Positions 34,457 through 43,238 of a stretch of DNA of 64,000 nucleotides are shown here, piece by piece; positions within the stretch are counted from its first letter, which is position 1, and every line of letters starts with the position of its first letter. The notes under the pieces were generated by a model. The model saw nothing but the letters and a program-made list of their open reading frames with translations, made no database searches and had not been told where the DNA came from. The translations under genes and the position numbers were made by a program. The DNA lies in NCBI RefSeq assembly GCF_016801025.1, contig NZ_CP068983.1, positions 2,541,001-2,605,000 on the forward strand, given 5' to 3'. This stretch comes from Paradevosia shaoguanensis (GTDB lineage: Bacteria > Pseudomonadota > Alphaproteobacteria > Rhizobiales > Devosiaceae).

Positions 34457-36166
34457 GTGACCCAGATCGATGTCACCCTCATTGATCGCAACCGGCTCTT
34501 TGACGAGTCGGTTGCTGCCTGGTCCCCCTCCGGCGCGGCCATATCCAAGGCCGAGCAACGCTGGGGCCAGCTCTGGGCGAACTACAAGAGCAAGCTGCCG
34601 CTACGCGGCACCCATGCCGGCGAGCGGCTGCTGCGCATCTCCGTCACGGTTCACACCGAAGACCCTTCGGTCGTCTTCCTCAACGACGTGGTGGAGGTCC
34701 CCTTCGGTCCCGATTTCTTCCGGCAGCTCGTGCGCTTCTATGGCCGCTACGGCTGGGAGGGCGTTGACAGTCTCATCGCCAGCCTCGTCTCGCAGACCGA
34801 GACGGTGAAGACGCTCATCGGCGCCGCGATCGTCGAGCTCGAAACCCTCATCGCTCCGGCCCTCATCAGGATCGAAAGCGCCGCCACCGCGCTGGCCAAG
34901 GACCAGACCGGCATCATGCTCGATCTGGTCGCGAGCCACGAAGGCCTCTTCCACAAAGACGAATACTGGAAGGGCTGGCGCCTGCCGACCGGCGAGGGAA
35001 CCGATCAGGTGCGGGCCAAGCTCCAGGACATCCGCCGGGTGCAGCGCAACATCGCCTCGCTCCAGCCCAAGATCGACGAGCGGATCAGGGCCGATGGCGG
35101 CGACAGCAAGACCGTCCAGCGCAAGCGGCGGCGCGATGCCTATCGGCGTCTGCTGGCCGAGCAGTGGGAAGGACCGCAGCGCGCCAATTTCGAAAAACTC
35201 GGCCGGTTGCAGGAAGAGCTGGGCATCCTCTGTCCCCCCGCCAGTCTCATCGTCGATGATCTCGACGACACGATCTTTGAATGGCTCGACCTGGCCAGCG
35301 CGCGCAAAAGCACCAATACCGTCATCAAGAACCGCAGCATCGCCGTGGAGGTCGATTATGGCGGCCGCATGCATGCTGCCGTCGTCACCCTCAAAAAGGC
35401 GCTGTCGCTGACGGCCACCTCGCTCTCCAACCCCGGCATGAGCGCCACGATCTTCGAGTTGCTGGATCAGGCGCCCGAAAGGCGCTGGCGTGCCGGCGGC
35501 CTCCATGCCGGCGTCATCGCAGAGGCCGCACGGATGGAAAAGCTGACCGAGAAGACCTCGTCCTATTTCTCCGTCAACCGCATCCTCGGGCGCGACGCCA
35601 TCCTCCTCCAGACCCTCGATCGGATCGCCACTACCCAGACCGGCTCATTCGAGCAGATGGTCGCCTTCCACTACCTGCTGGACTTGAAGCGCGATCTCGC
35701 GCGCAAGCGGCAGGACGACGCCTTCTACGAGAGCGTCTGGCACTTCGTCGAGCAATCCGTCGCCGCCGCTGCGCTGCTGATCGCCGTGCTCAGCATCCCC
35801 TTCGGCGCCGGTGAGATCGCAGTCCCCGCCGCCATGACCGCGTTCCTCTCGACGCTCGGCACCGTCACCGCCATCCTCTCGATTGCCATGCTGGCGCGCC
35901 ATGTCGCCAATGCCCTCGGCGAGCTGGGCGGGGCTTCGGGCACCATTGCCAACGTGCTCGTCGATACCGGCATGAAGGATGCCGAGGCCATGCAGCAGCT
36001 CAGCCAGGTGCTCTGTCGCCACCGGCTCCTCCTCAAGTCCATCACCACGGATCTCCTCAAGGAGGTCGCCGCCATGGCGCTGGCCCACAAGCTGAAGCCG
36101 CTTTCCTATGCGTTGCAGATCCGCGGCCATTACTACGATCTGGAGGCGGTCGGTGCCCCAATCTGA
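34457..36166 (+). CDS. Uncharacterised helical protein with hydrophobic hairpin, second gene of right operon
   Basis: 569-aa protein starting at GTG 34457 (MTQIDVTLIDRN), 16 bases after the preceding stop with GGTGG upstream; longer frames would run inside the upstream gene and are rejected. The first ~200 residues are mixed alpha/beta with a beta-rich opening (LRISVTVHTED). The middle is strongly helical and charged (RAKLQDIRRVQRNIASLQPK), suggesting coiled coil. Residues ~434-487 form two hydrophobic helices joined by a short turn (AAAALLIAVLSIPFGAGE, then TVTAILSIAMLA). Long helices plus a hydrophobic hairpin recall alpha-pore-forming toxins or membrane-insertion subunits, but sequence alone does not establish this. 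No known family recognised. Confidence 0.83.
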   Translation: MTQIDVTLIDRNRLFDESVAAWSPSGAAISKAEQRWGQLWANYKSKLPLRGTHAGERLLRISVTVHTEDPSVVFLNDVVEVPFGPDFFRQLVRFYGRYGWEGVDSLIASLVSQTETVKTLIGAAIVELETLIAPALIRIESAATALAKDQTGIMLDLVASHEGLFHKDEYWKGWRLPTGEGTDQVRAKLQDIRRVQRNIASLQPKIDERIRADGGDSKTVQRKRRRDAYRRLLAEQWEGPQRANFEKLGRLQEELGILCPPASLIVDDLDDTIFEWLDLASARKSTNTVIKNRSIAVEVDYGGRMHAAVVTLKKALSLTATSLSNPGMSATIFELLDQAPERRWRAGGLHAGVIAEAARMEKLTEKTSSYFSVNRILGRDAILLQTLDRIATTQTGSFEQMVAFHYLLDLKRDLARKRQDDAFYESVWHFVEQSVAAAALLIAVLSIPFGAGEIAVPAAMTAFLSTLGTVTAILSIAMLARHVANALGELGGASGTIANVLVDTGMKDAEAMQQLSQVLCRHRLLLKSITTDLLKEVAAMALAHKLKPLSYALQIRGHYYDLEAVGAPI

Positions 36167-36178
36167 TGGAGCAGAGCG

Positions 36179-37270
36179 ATGAGCGCCCCCGCGCGGCCGG
36201 GCATTAAGGGCGGGGTGATCGAGGCGGCGAACGCGCTCGTCAAGGACGTGCTGCATATCGCCGAGACCGAGCCGCCCGTTTCGCGTGGCGGCAAGAAGTT
36301 CGTCATCGACAAGGTCGAAGACCTCAACGTCCTCATCAAGCGCGTTGCCACGCGCCGCGCGCTCAGGCAATTGAACATGGAGCATGAGGAGCAGTTCGTC
36401 GCCGCCCTGCGCGAAACGGAAAGGCGGCTGGCCAGCCAGGTCGCAACCGTCGACCAGATGGTCGGCACGTTCCTCGAAGTCGTCGGCGCCCAGCACGATA
36501 TCGTCGTCGGCATCCGCGACGGCCTGATCGACGTCAACCTCGAAGCCCTGGTCTATGCGCATCTGCGCGGCGAATCCTGCTTCATCGCCGCCGGCACCAG
36601 TTTCGAGAAAGCGCTGGCGCTACCCTTCGAGCAGGCCGCCGGGCGGAGCGCCATGCCGACCAGGGGCGGCGGACGCTTCGGTCCTTCCCTCAAGCAGAAC
36701 TTCCTCGAGAAGCTGAGTAGCGAAGAACTCGATGCCATCGCCAGGGAGCGGCTGGGCTGGATAGATCGCCGACAGATCGTCCCCATGCGCGATGTCATGA
36801 TAGATGGCCTCGAATTCGCCGACCGCGCGACGATGCTGCGCCTCGCCAACGGCAAATGGCTGCTGCTGCTCTCCGAGGAGTACAAGACCATCGGCTCGGG
36901 CGGCATCAATCCCCAGGTCTCGATCCGCGACAACCGGCTGTTCAACGAACTCGTGCACCCCGATTCCGAGTTTTCGTTCAACTATTCGGGCAGCGGCAAA
37001 CCGGATACGATCCGCCTGGGCGACGTCCTCATCAGCGCCGCCACCTCCTCCAGCGATAAGCTCGGCATCAAGGCCGGCAATCGCGAGCGCTACGAGATGC
37101 GTTTCCTCAAGGGCACCAAGGGCGTCATCGAGCGCAAGGCGCAATGGGGCGAGGTCGTGGAGGTCGATCAATCGACGCGTGAAATGTTCCTCTTCGTCGG
37201 CCTGCAATATCCGTCCAACAGCATCCGCGCCATGTTCGAAACCATCTGGGCCGGCGCTCCCGCGCCCTGA
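36179..37270 (+). CDS. Uncharacterised protein, third gene of right operon
   Basis: 363-aa soluble protein, start at 36179 with GGAG 7 bases upstream and 12 bases after the previous stop, so clearly in the same operon. The N-terminal half is helical and Glu/Arg-rich (LRQLNMEHEEQFVAALRETE). The C-terminal half is beta-rich with LRLANGKWLLLLSEEYK and FNYSGSGKPDTIRLGDVLIS. No signal peptide, membrane helix or catalytic motif is visible. A hairpin immediately downstream probably ends the operon. Being the smallest member with the two giant-protein operons, it could be an adaptor or cap, but that is a guess. Confidence 0.83.
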   Translation: MSAPARPGIKGGVIEAANALVKDVLHIAETEPPVSRGGKKFVIDKVEDLNVLIKRVATRRALRQLNMEHEEQFVAALRETERRLASQVATVDQMVGTFLEVVGAQHDIVVGIRDGLIDVNLEALVYAHLRGESCFIAAGTSFEKALALPFEQAAGRSAMPTRGGGRFGPSLKQNFLEKLSSEELDAIARERLGWIDRRQIVPMRDVMIDGLEFADRATMLRLANGKWLLLLSEEYKTIGSGGINPQVSIRDNRLFNELVHPDSEFSFNYSGSGKPDTIRLGDVLISAATSSSDKLGIKAGNRERYEMRFLKGTKGVIERKAQWGEVVEVDQSTREMFLFVGLQYPSNSIRAMFETIWAGAPAP

Positions 37271-37305
37271 GCGGCGCGAATTAGGTGTGGCTAGCGCCGC
37301 TTCTC
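37270..37305 (+). terminator. Candidate terminator of the right giant-protein operon
   Basis: Eight-bp stem (37270-37277 with 37294-37301), 16-base loop, weak T-tract (TTCTC), directly overlapping the stop codon of the last gene. Confidence 0.4.
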
Positions 37306-37460
37306 GCCAATATCCGGATTGAGCAATCCGCCCCGATGGGGACAATGCCCGCAGGATGCGGAAACAGCCCCCGGGGATTCGCGCGCAGTCGCGACCGTCG
37401 CGGTTTTCCGCCCGCGCCAGCGCTAACCCGCCGGAGCCTCGAACACGAAAGGAACACCAC

Positions 37461-38591
37461 ATGCGTACTCGCGCAGCCGTTGCCCTTGCCGCCGGCAAGC
37501 CCCTCGAAATCATGGAAGTCGAGCTGGAGGGACCGAAGGCGGGCGAGGTGTTGGTGGAAATCAAGGCCACGGGGCTTTGCCATACCGACGAGTTCACCCG
37601 TTCGGGCGCTGACCCCGAAGGCATCTTCCCCTGCATTCTCGGCCATGAGGGCGCGGGCATTGTGGTCGAAGTCGGCGAGGGTGTCACCACGCTCAAGCCG
37701 GGCGACCACGTCATTCCGCTCTACACCCCCGAATGCCGCGAATGCCCGTCCTGCCTGTCCGGCAAGACCAATCTCTGCACCGCCATTCGCAATACGCAGG
37801 GCCAGGGCCTGATGCCTGACGGCACCACGCGTTTCCGCATGCTCGATGGCACGCCGATCTACCATTACATGGGCTGCTCGACCTTCGCCAACCACACGGT
37901 CCTGCCCGAGATCGCCCTCGCCAAGGTGCGCGACGACGCGCCCTTCGACAAGATCTGCTATATCGGCTGCGGCGTAACCACCGGCATTGGCGCGGTCATC
38001 AACACGGCCGGCGTCGAGATCGGCTCGACTGCCGCCGTCTTCGGTCTGGGCGGCATCGGCCTCAACGTCATCCAGGGCCTGCGCATGGCCGGGGCCGACA
38101 TGATCATCGGTGTCGATCTCAATGACGGCAAGGCCGAGATGGCCCGCAAGTTCGGCATGACGCACTTCGTCAATCCCTCCAAGATCGAGGGCTCGGTCGT
38201 CCAGCACATCGTCAACCTCACCAAGAAGGGCGCCGACCAGATCGGCGGCGTCGACTATTCGTTCGATGCCACCGGCAATGTGAAGGTGATGCGCGATGCC
38301 CTCGAATGCTCGCACCGCGGCTGGGGCGTGTCGGTCATCATCGGCGTGGCTCCGGCGGGCGCCGAAATCTCCACCCGTCCGTTCCATCTCGTCACCGGCC
38401 GCACCTGGAAGGGCACCGCGTTCGGCGGCGCCAAGGGCCGTCGTGACGTGCCGAAATTCGTCGATTGGTACATGGACGGCAAGATCGAGATCGATCCGAT
38501 GATCACCCACAAGCTCAAGCTCGAGGAGATCAACCACGGGTTCGACCTCATGCACGAGGGGAAGTCCATCCGCGCCGTCGTGGAGTTCTGA
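37461..38591 (+). CDS. frmA: S-(hydroxymethyl)glutathione dehydrogenase / class III alcohol dehydrogenase
   Basis: Zinc- and NAD-dependent enzyme that oxidises S-hydroxymethylglutathione, the spontaneous adduct of formaldehyde and glutathione, to S-formylglutathione. 376 aa from the ATG at 37461 ([12 protein letters not shown]), with AAGGA 8 bases upstream. The catalytic zinc ligand C40 lies in GLCHTDE. The structural zinc lobe with four Cys ([11 protein letters not shown] and NLC) is intact, and the Rossmann motif GLGGIGLN is present. The S-formylglutathione hydrolase gene follows 3 bases later, so the two form the standard formaldehyde detoxification operon. It also reduces S-nitrosoglutathione in other organisms. 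Confidence 0.96.
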   Translation: MRTRAAVALAAGKPLEIMEVELEGPKAGEVLVEIKATGLCHTDEFTRSGADPEGIFPCILGHEGAGIVVEVGEGVTTLKPGDHVIPLYTPECRECPSCLSGKTNLCTAIRNTQGQGLMPDGTTRFRMLDGTPIYHYMGCSTFANHTVLPEIALAKVRDDAPFDKICYIGCGVTTGIGAVINTAGVEIGSTAAVFGLGGIGLNVIQGLRMAGADMIIGVDLNDGKAEMARKFGMTHFVNPSKIEGSVVQHIVNLTKKGADQIGGVDYSFDATGNVKVMRDALECSHRGWGVSVIIGVAPAGAEISTRPFHLVTGRTWKGTAFGGAKGRRDVPKFVDWYMDGKIEIDPMITHKLKLEEINHGFDLMHEGKSIRAVVEF

Positions 38592-38594
38592 TCG

Positions 38595-39425
38595 ATGGAA
38601 CTGCTGTCCGAGAACCGCAGTTTCGGGGGGCGCCAGCAAGTCTGGCGCCACGCCTCCAGCACCTGCAATTGCGACATGACCTTCGGCGCCTACCTGCCGC
38701 CCCAGGCGGAAGAGCGTCCGGTGCCGGTGCTCTGGTACCTTTCGGGCCTAACCTGCACCCACGAAAACGCCATGACCAAGGGCGGGTTCCAGGAGCATGC
38801 CGCGCGGCACGGCGTCGCCGTCCTCTTCCCCGACACCTCGCCGCGCGGCGAAGGCGTTGCCGACGATCCTGCCTATGACATGGGGCAGGGCGCCGGCTTC
38901 TACCTCAACGCCACCGAGGAGCCCTGGAAGCCGCATTTCCGGATGTACGACTACATCGTCACCGAATTGCGGGCCTTGGTGCTCGACAACCTGCCGCTGC
39001 GCAATCGCCACGGCATTACCGGCCATTCCATGGGCGGCCACGGCGCACTGACCATTGCGCTACGCAACCCCGATCTCTTCGAAAGCCTCTCCGCCTTCGC
39101 CCCGATCGCCCATCCCACGACTTCGGATTGGGGCCGCAAGCAGCTGACCGGCTATCTCGGCGCCGACGAAGCCTCCTGGCGCAATCACGACGCCACCCTC
39201 CTCGTCAACGAGCGCGGCTGGAAGAGCGACATCCTCATCGACCAGGGCGCCAGGGACCAGTTCCTCAATCTCCTCAAACCCGAAGCCCTGGCCGCGGCCC
39301 TCACCCAAAACCGCATCCCCAGCACCTTCCGCATGCAGGCCGGCTACGATCACTCCTATTTCTTCGTCAACAGCTTCGCCGGCGACCACGTCGCCTGGCA
39401 TGCAGCCCGGCTGAACAGGGAATAG
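38595..39425 (+). CDS. fghA: S-formylglutathione hydrolase
   Basis: Serine esterase (esterase D family, alpha/beta-hydrolase fold) that cleaves S-formylglutathione to formate and glutathione, completing the glutathione-dependent formaldehyde oxidation begun by FrmA. 276 aa, the family length. The nucleophile S145 sits in GHSMGGHG; the oxyanion region YLSGLTCTHENAM and the catalytic His in AGYDHSYFF near the C-terminus are present. It starts 3 bases after the frmA stop and is almost certainly cotranscribed. The adjoining PQQ dehydrogenase cluster can generate formaldehyde, giving the pair a metabolic rationale here. Confidence 0.96.
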   Translation: MELLSENRSFGGRQQVWRHASSTCNCDMTFGAYLPPQAEERPVPVLWYLSGLTCTHENAMTKGGFQEHAARHGVAVLFPDTSPRGEGVADDPAYDMGQGAGFYLNATEEPWKPHFRMYDYIVTELRALVLDNLPLRNRHGITGHSMGGHGALTIALRNPDLFESLSAFAPIAHPTTSDWGRKQLTGYLGADEASWRNHDATLLVNERGWKSDILIDQGARDQFLNLLKPEALAAALTQNRIPSTFRMQAGYDHSYFFVNSFAGDHVAWHAARLNRE

Positions 39426-39523
39426 GGGCGGCCGATACCTGCGATTTTCCCGGCCTTCGCAAAGCTTCCTTTATTTCTGGGCGGCAGTCTGTCGCCTGGC
39501 TTTAAAGCGCGATGAGGGCTGGG

Positions 39524-40261
39524 ATGTCCGGGCATGATTTGGTTCGCAATATGCGGGCCGGCGGGAAATCTGCTCAGACGGAGTCCGGGCGCGGTGGCGG
39601 CAGGGGCGATTGGCTTGTCTTTGCCGTCCTGCTGGTTGCGGTGGGGCTGCTCGGTTATTTCGGCATCGCCTGGTGGGTGAAGCAACGCGCGCCCGAGCCG
39701 CCCGCCGCGCCGTCTGTTGCGGTCGCCTCTGCGCGGGCCGAGCCGGCGGCGTGGACCGAGAAGGACACGGCACAGTGTCGGGCCTTTGCCAACAAGGCGG
39801 GCTCAGCGCCTATACCCTCCGAAATGACCCTGGCCGTCCGCTCCGTGACCGACGGGTTCGGCGTCATGGCGAGTTATCTCGAATGCCAGCTCACCACCAA
39901 GATCACCCGGCTGTGCTCGCCCGAGGCGAAGGCCGTGCTCGTCGGGCAGGTCAACGACTACCTCGCCCGTACAGACCTCATCACCACCGGCCTCCATCTC
40001 CAGGGTGCGCCGATGGCGGTACTGGGCGAGATGTTCGGTGGCGAGATTTCGGCCGGGCCCAGCATCTACGACATCGAGAAGGACAGCACCTTCGCCTACA
40101 TGAAGATGTACAACGATCGCGTGGTTCTGGGATTGAAGAAACTCGCCCAAGGCGGCCTCATCGAGGCTTCCGATTTCGGCAGTTTCATGGGCATGGGTGT
40201 GCCCGCCGTCATCACCGAGATGATCGGTTCGATCAAGCCCGAGCGGCGCGGCTGCGCCTAG
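39524..40261 (+). CDS. Hypothetical membrane-anchored protein
   Basis: About 245 aa. A single N-terminal transmembrane helix (WLVFAVLLVAVGLLGYFGIAWW, residues ~30-50) follows a short basic cytoplasmic tail. The rest would be periplasmic, beginning with an Ala/Pro-rich linker and containing several Cys residues (AQCRAF, LECQL, RLCSPE, and RRGCA at the end). The ATG at 39524 has AGGG upstream; one at 39512 is also possible. No family recognised. It lies between fghA and a cytochrome c gene on the same strand, so a link to the alcohol/formaldehyde region is possible but unproven. Confidence 0.7.
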   Translation: MSGHDLVRNMRAGGKSAQTESGRGGGRGDWLVFAVLLVAVGLLGYFGIAWWVKQRAPEPPAAPSVAVASARAEPAAWTEKDTAQCRAFANKAGSAPIPSEMTLAVRSVTDGFGVMASYLECQLTTKITRLCSPEAKAVLVGQVNDYLARTDLITTGLHLQGAPMAVLGEMFGGEISAGPSIYDIEKDSTFAYMKMYNDRVVLGLKKLAQGGLIEASDFGSFMGMGVPAVITEMIGSIKPERRGCA

Positions 40262-40392
40262 AGGTAACGTGACCGAGAGCCGCGCTCCACTCGGTTGCGG
40301 CCCAGTGGTCTCCAATGCATACTGGCTTTCGCGAGGCATCTCGCACTAGGCCTGCCTCAAGGCAGGGATAGCCGGTAATGAGGAGGGATACT

Positions 40393-40914
40393 GTGAAGCT
40401 ATTGGTCGATATTCGTACTCGGAAGGCAATGCTGGCCCTGGCGGTCGCCGCATCGGCGTCGGTCGCGCTGCCGGCGCTTGCCCAGGCTCCTGCCATCGGC
40501 CAGGCTCCCGCCATCGGCCAGGCTCCCGCTCCCACCACAACGGCTCCCGCAGTTCCGGCCGAGATGGCCGCCGGGGACAAGCCGGTTTCCTATTCTGAAG
40601 ACCAGGCGACCCGCGGCAAGGAAACCTATACGCGCGTCTGCGCCGATTGCCATGGCGATGATCTGCGCGGTGGGTTGATCGGCGGCCCGCCGCTGCGCGG
40701 CAATGCGTTCGACGACAAGTTCGCCAATGGTTCGCCTGCTTCCGGGCTCTTCGGCTTCATCAGCACGCAGATGCCCCCGGATTCGCCCGGCCAGTTCTCG
40801 CCCGCCGTCTATGCCGAGCTGACGGCCTATATCCTCAAGCAGAACGGCTATACATCCGGCGCCGCGCTGCCCACCGACCTCGATGCGCTCGACCACCTGA
40901 TCATCCAGAAGTGA
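40393..40914 (+). CDS. Periplasmic c-type cytochrome
   Basis: Class I cytochrome c of about 173 aa with a Sec signal peptide (hydrophobic AMLALAVAASASVALPALA) and one haem-binding motif C83-A-D-C86-H87; a Met ligand candidate lies in TQMPPDSPG. The GTG at 40393 is chosen because GGAGGG lies 5 bases upstream, inside the sequence of an alternative ATG at 40378. After the signal peptide is a short Pro/Ala-rich linker with a 6-residue tandem repeat (AIGQAP). It probably accepts electrons from the PQQ alcohol dehydrogenase encoded a few kb away on the other strand and passes them to an oxidase. Confidence 0.85.
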   Translation: MKLLVDIRTRKAMLALAVAASASVALPALAQAPAIGQAPAIGQAPAPTTTAPAVPAEMAAGDKPVSYSEDQATRGKETYTRVCADCHGDDLRGGLIGGPPLRGNAFDDKFANGSPASGLFGFISTQMPPDSPGQFSPAVYAELTAYILKQNGYTSGAALPTDLDALDHLIIQK

Positions 40915-40945
40915 GCATGCGCTCGCTCGCGGGGGCAGGGCGGCC

Positions 40946-41566
40946 ATGATCGGTGTCGATTTCACCGTACAATCGGCGGTGATGCGGCTGATAGCCGGTC
41001 TCATCATCGTTGCCTTGCAGGGGGCGGCCATCGCCGCCACCGCGGTGCTGCTGGGCGATAACGGCCCACGCTATGACGGACGCCGAACGCTGGTGCCGTG
41101 GCCGCATGTCGATCTCATCGGCCTCGGCACGTTGATCCTTACCGGTTTCGGCTGGGGCCGCGCCATCGACATCGATCCCGCCAGCCTCCGCATCGGGCGG
41201 TGGGGGCTCGTCGTCGCCGTATTGGCAGGCAGCGTGGCCCTGTTCATCGCCGCGCCCGTCCTGCAATTGCTGGCGGCGCCGCTCATCGAGCGGCTCGACT
41301 ATACTGCGGGCGTGACGGTCGCCGCATTCCTCGCCGATGCGGCACGGCTCTGCATCATCATGGGGCTGCTGGCGCTCCTGCCCATCCCGCCGCTCGCCGG
41401 CGCGCATTTCCTGACCGCGCTCGGCCTGCCGATCCCGAAGCAGGCGGGGCTCTATCTCAGCATCGTTCTGCTGCTCGCCTCGATTTTCGGGGTGACGCGG
41501 TACGTGCTCAAGCCCGCCTACGACATCATCGCGCCATTGCTCCTCGGCATCGACAGCTTCCTGTGA
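40946..41566 (+). CDS. Polytopic membrane protein, degenerate M50 (site-2 protease)-like
   Basis: 206-aa inner-membrane protein with about five hydrophobic helices. Its C-terminal half has a block, MGLLALLPIPPLAGAHFL, that resembles the NLLPIPPLDG motif of site-2 protease family M50. Upstream, ILTGFGWGRAIDID resembles the region between their helices. The zinc-binding HExxH motif and the Asp of LDG are absent, so proteolysis is not expected. It starts 31 bases after the cytochrome c gene and its stop lies close to the convergent binding-protein gene. Relationship to M50 is inferred by eye. Confidence 0.7.
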   Translation: MIGVDFTVQSAVMRLIAGLIIVALQGAAIAATAVLLGDNGPRYDGRRTLVPWPHVDLIGLGTLILTGFGWGRAIDIDPASLRIGRWGLVVAVLAGSVALFIAAPVLQLLAAPLIERLDYTAGVTVAAFLADAARLCIIMGLLALLPIPPLAGAHFLTALGLPIPKQAGLYLSIVLLLASIFGVTRYVLKPAYDIIAPLLLGIDSFL

Positions 41567-41573
41567 GCCCGGC

Positions 41574-42368
41574 CTAGTTGAGCGGCGCCCCCGCGTAGCG
41601 GGCGAGGATGTCGGCGATCGTGCCGTCAGCCGTCAGGTCGGCAAAGGCCGCGTCGATCGCGTGCTTGAGCGTCATGTCGCCTTTCCAGAGCCCGAATACC
41701 AGATTGTAGCGCGCCAGTTCCGGCGGCATCCAGGCCACGCTCCACTTGTTGTCGCTGGCAAGGTGCGAGGCCATCAGCGCCTCGGTCACCCCGACATCGA
41801 AACTACCATCGGCAATACCCGCCGCCAGCTCTTCCGGCGTGCGCACGATCTGCAGATGCGTCTCGCTGTGGCGCAGCAGGTTGGCGAGCCCGATGCGGTC
41901 TAGGCCCGAAACCAGGGTCAGTACGCCGGCATTCAGACCCTTGAGGTCGGTGACGGGTTTTGGCGAGATCACCGCCCAGCCCGTCTTCGCATAAGGCGGG
42001 CTGGTTTCGAGGAACGAGCGCGTCAGGTTCGAGTCGACGACGCCACCTGCGATGATGAGGCAGTTGCCGCGGTTCAACGCCCAGTTGCGCGGATTGATGT
42101 CGCGCCCGATGGCATCGTTGATATTGAGCGACAGGGTCACGCCCATATGGGCAGTCACGGCCTTGAGCAGCTCGATATCGATGCCAGGCTTCTCGGCATC
42201 GCCGGTCACCAGCGGCGGATAGGTCGCGGGCACGCAGGCGCTGATCGTGCCGGTCGAGCGCACCTCCTGCAGCGAATTGTCGGCGGGGAGGAACGTCACG
42301 CCCAGGAGCAGGGCGACGACGATCGCGACGCCGCCGAAATTGCCCGCCAAGCGACGAAAATCCGGCAT
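41574..42368 (-). CDS. Periplasmic solute-binding-like protein of the PQQ dehydrogenase cluster
   Basis: 264-aa protein of the type-3 periplasmic binding fold. The N-terminal hydrophobic helix (GGVAIVVALLLGVTFLPA) is a signal anchor or signal peptide. Family features are TISACVPATYPPLV near the mature start, the PGIDIELLKAVTAHMG block and the FDVGVTEALMASHL block. Relatives near PQQ alcohol dehydrogenases are annotated MxaJ/XoxJ-like and may help dehydrogenase maturation rather than bind transported solutes. Last gene of the reverse-strand operon, 6 bases after the permease gene. Confidence 0.8.
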   Translation of the reverse strand: MPDFRRLAGNFGGVAIVVALLLGVTFLPADNSLQEVRSTGTISACVPATYPPLVTGDAEKPGIDIELLKAVTAHMGVTLSLNINDAIGRDINPRNWALNRGNCLIIAGGVVDSNLTRSFLETSPPYAKTGWAVISPKPVTDLKGLNAGVLTLVSGLDRIGLANLLRHSETHLQIVRTPEELAAGIADGSFDVGVTEALMASHLASDNKWSVAWMPPELARYNLVFGLWKGDMTLKHAIDAAFADLTADGTIADILARYAGAPLN

Positions 42369-42374
42369 GCTGGC

Positions 42375-43238
42375 TCAGGCCCGGTGGAAATCGTAGAGCG
42401 CGATGGCAAAGAGGATCACGGCCGCGCCCACCATCACGGTTATGCCCATCCACGGCGCGAACTGGTTGTAGTGGATCAGCACGCCGCGCAGCGCATCGAC
42501 CGCATAGGTCAGCGGGTTGAACTTGACGATCGTCACCAGCCAGTCGGGATAGGTGATGCGTGTCTGCGCCTGCGACAGCGCCGGATCGAGCGGGAAGATC
42601 GAGCTCGAGGTGAAGTAGAGCGGCAGGATCACGGCATTGGAAAAGACGCCGAACCCCTCGAAGGTGCGGATACGGTTGGCGATCACCACGCCCAGCGAGG
42701 TCAGCGCGAAGGCGAGGATGGTCATGAGGCCGATCGCCTTGAGTGCATCTACGATCGTCAGCGGCACTTCGGCGAATCGCGCCAGGATCAGCACGAGGCA
42801 GCCATGGAGCACCGCCACCGTCGTGCCGCCCAGAACCTTGCCGAGCAGCACCGTGGTCCGCGACAGCGGCGAAACCAGCACCTCGCGCAGGAAGCCGAAT
42901 TCGCGGTCCCAGATCACCGAAACCGCCGATTGCACGGAGGTGTACATGACGTTGAGCGCCACGACCGCCGGGAAGATGAACTGCAGGTAGGTGAACGGCA
43001 CGACGAAGGTTGCTTCGCCATAGACCTCGCCGCGAAAATAGGGGTTGAGCCCGATGCCCAGGATCAGCACCCAGAGGATAGGCCGGCTGGCGCCGCCGAT
43101 GAGCTGGCCACGGTCGCGGGCCGCGCGCTTGATCTCGCGCAGCCAGAGCCCATAGAGCCCGCCGAGCTGGATCAGCAGCCAGGGACGCTGGTGCCGCACG
43201 AACGTGCCGGCCGTTGCCGTCGGGTTTTCAAGGCTCAT
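42375..43238 (-). CDS. ABC-2 type transporter permease (PedC-like)
   Basis: 287-aa integral membrane protein with six predicted helices and the ABC-2 export permease pattern, including the EFGFLREVLVSPLSR cytoplasmic loop and the C-terminal LTYAVDALRGVL. Such permeases next to PQQ alcohol dehydrogenases form the PedC-like alcohol-associated ABC system. The start overlaps the ATPase stop by 4 bases. Direction and substrate of transport are not known for this family; export of a cofactor or toxic intermediate, or membrane protection, have been considered possible. Confidence 0.88.
   Translation of the reverse strand: MSLENPTATAGTFVRHQRPWLLIQLGGLYGLWLREIKRAARDRGQLIGGASRPILWVLILGIGLNPYFRGEVYGEATFVVPFTYLQFIFPAVVALNVMYTSVQSAVSVIWDREFGFLREVLVSPLSRTTVLLGKVLGGTTVAVLHGCLVLILARFAEVPLTIVDALKAIGLMTILAFALTSLGVVIANRIRTFEGFGVFSNAVILPLYFTSSSIFPLDPALSQAQTRITYPDWLVTIVKFNPLTYAVDALRGVLIHYNQFAPWMGITVMVGAAVILFAIALYDFHRA

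Noticed and set aside
16983-37270. Interpretation of the giant-protein locus as a prophage or contractile injection system
   Set aside because: No sheath, tube, tape-measure, baseplate wedge, terminase, capsid, integrase or AAA-type unfoldase genes could be recognised among the six.
16983-37270. Interpretation of the giant-protein locus as a recently acquired genomic island
   Set aside because: No tRNA, integrase, direct-repeat boundary or transposase seen at its edges, and base composition matches the flanks.
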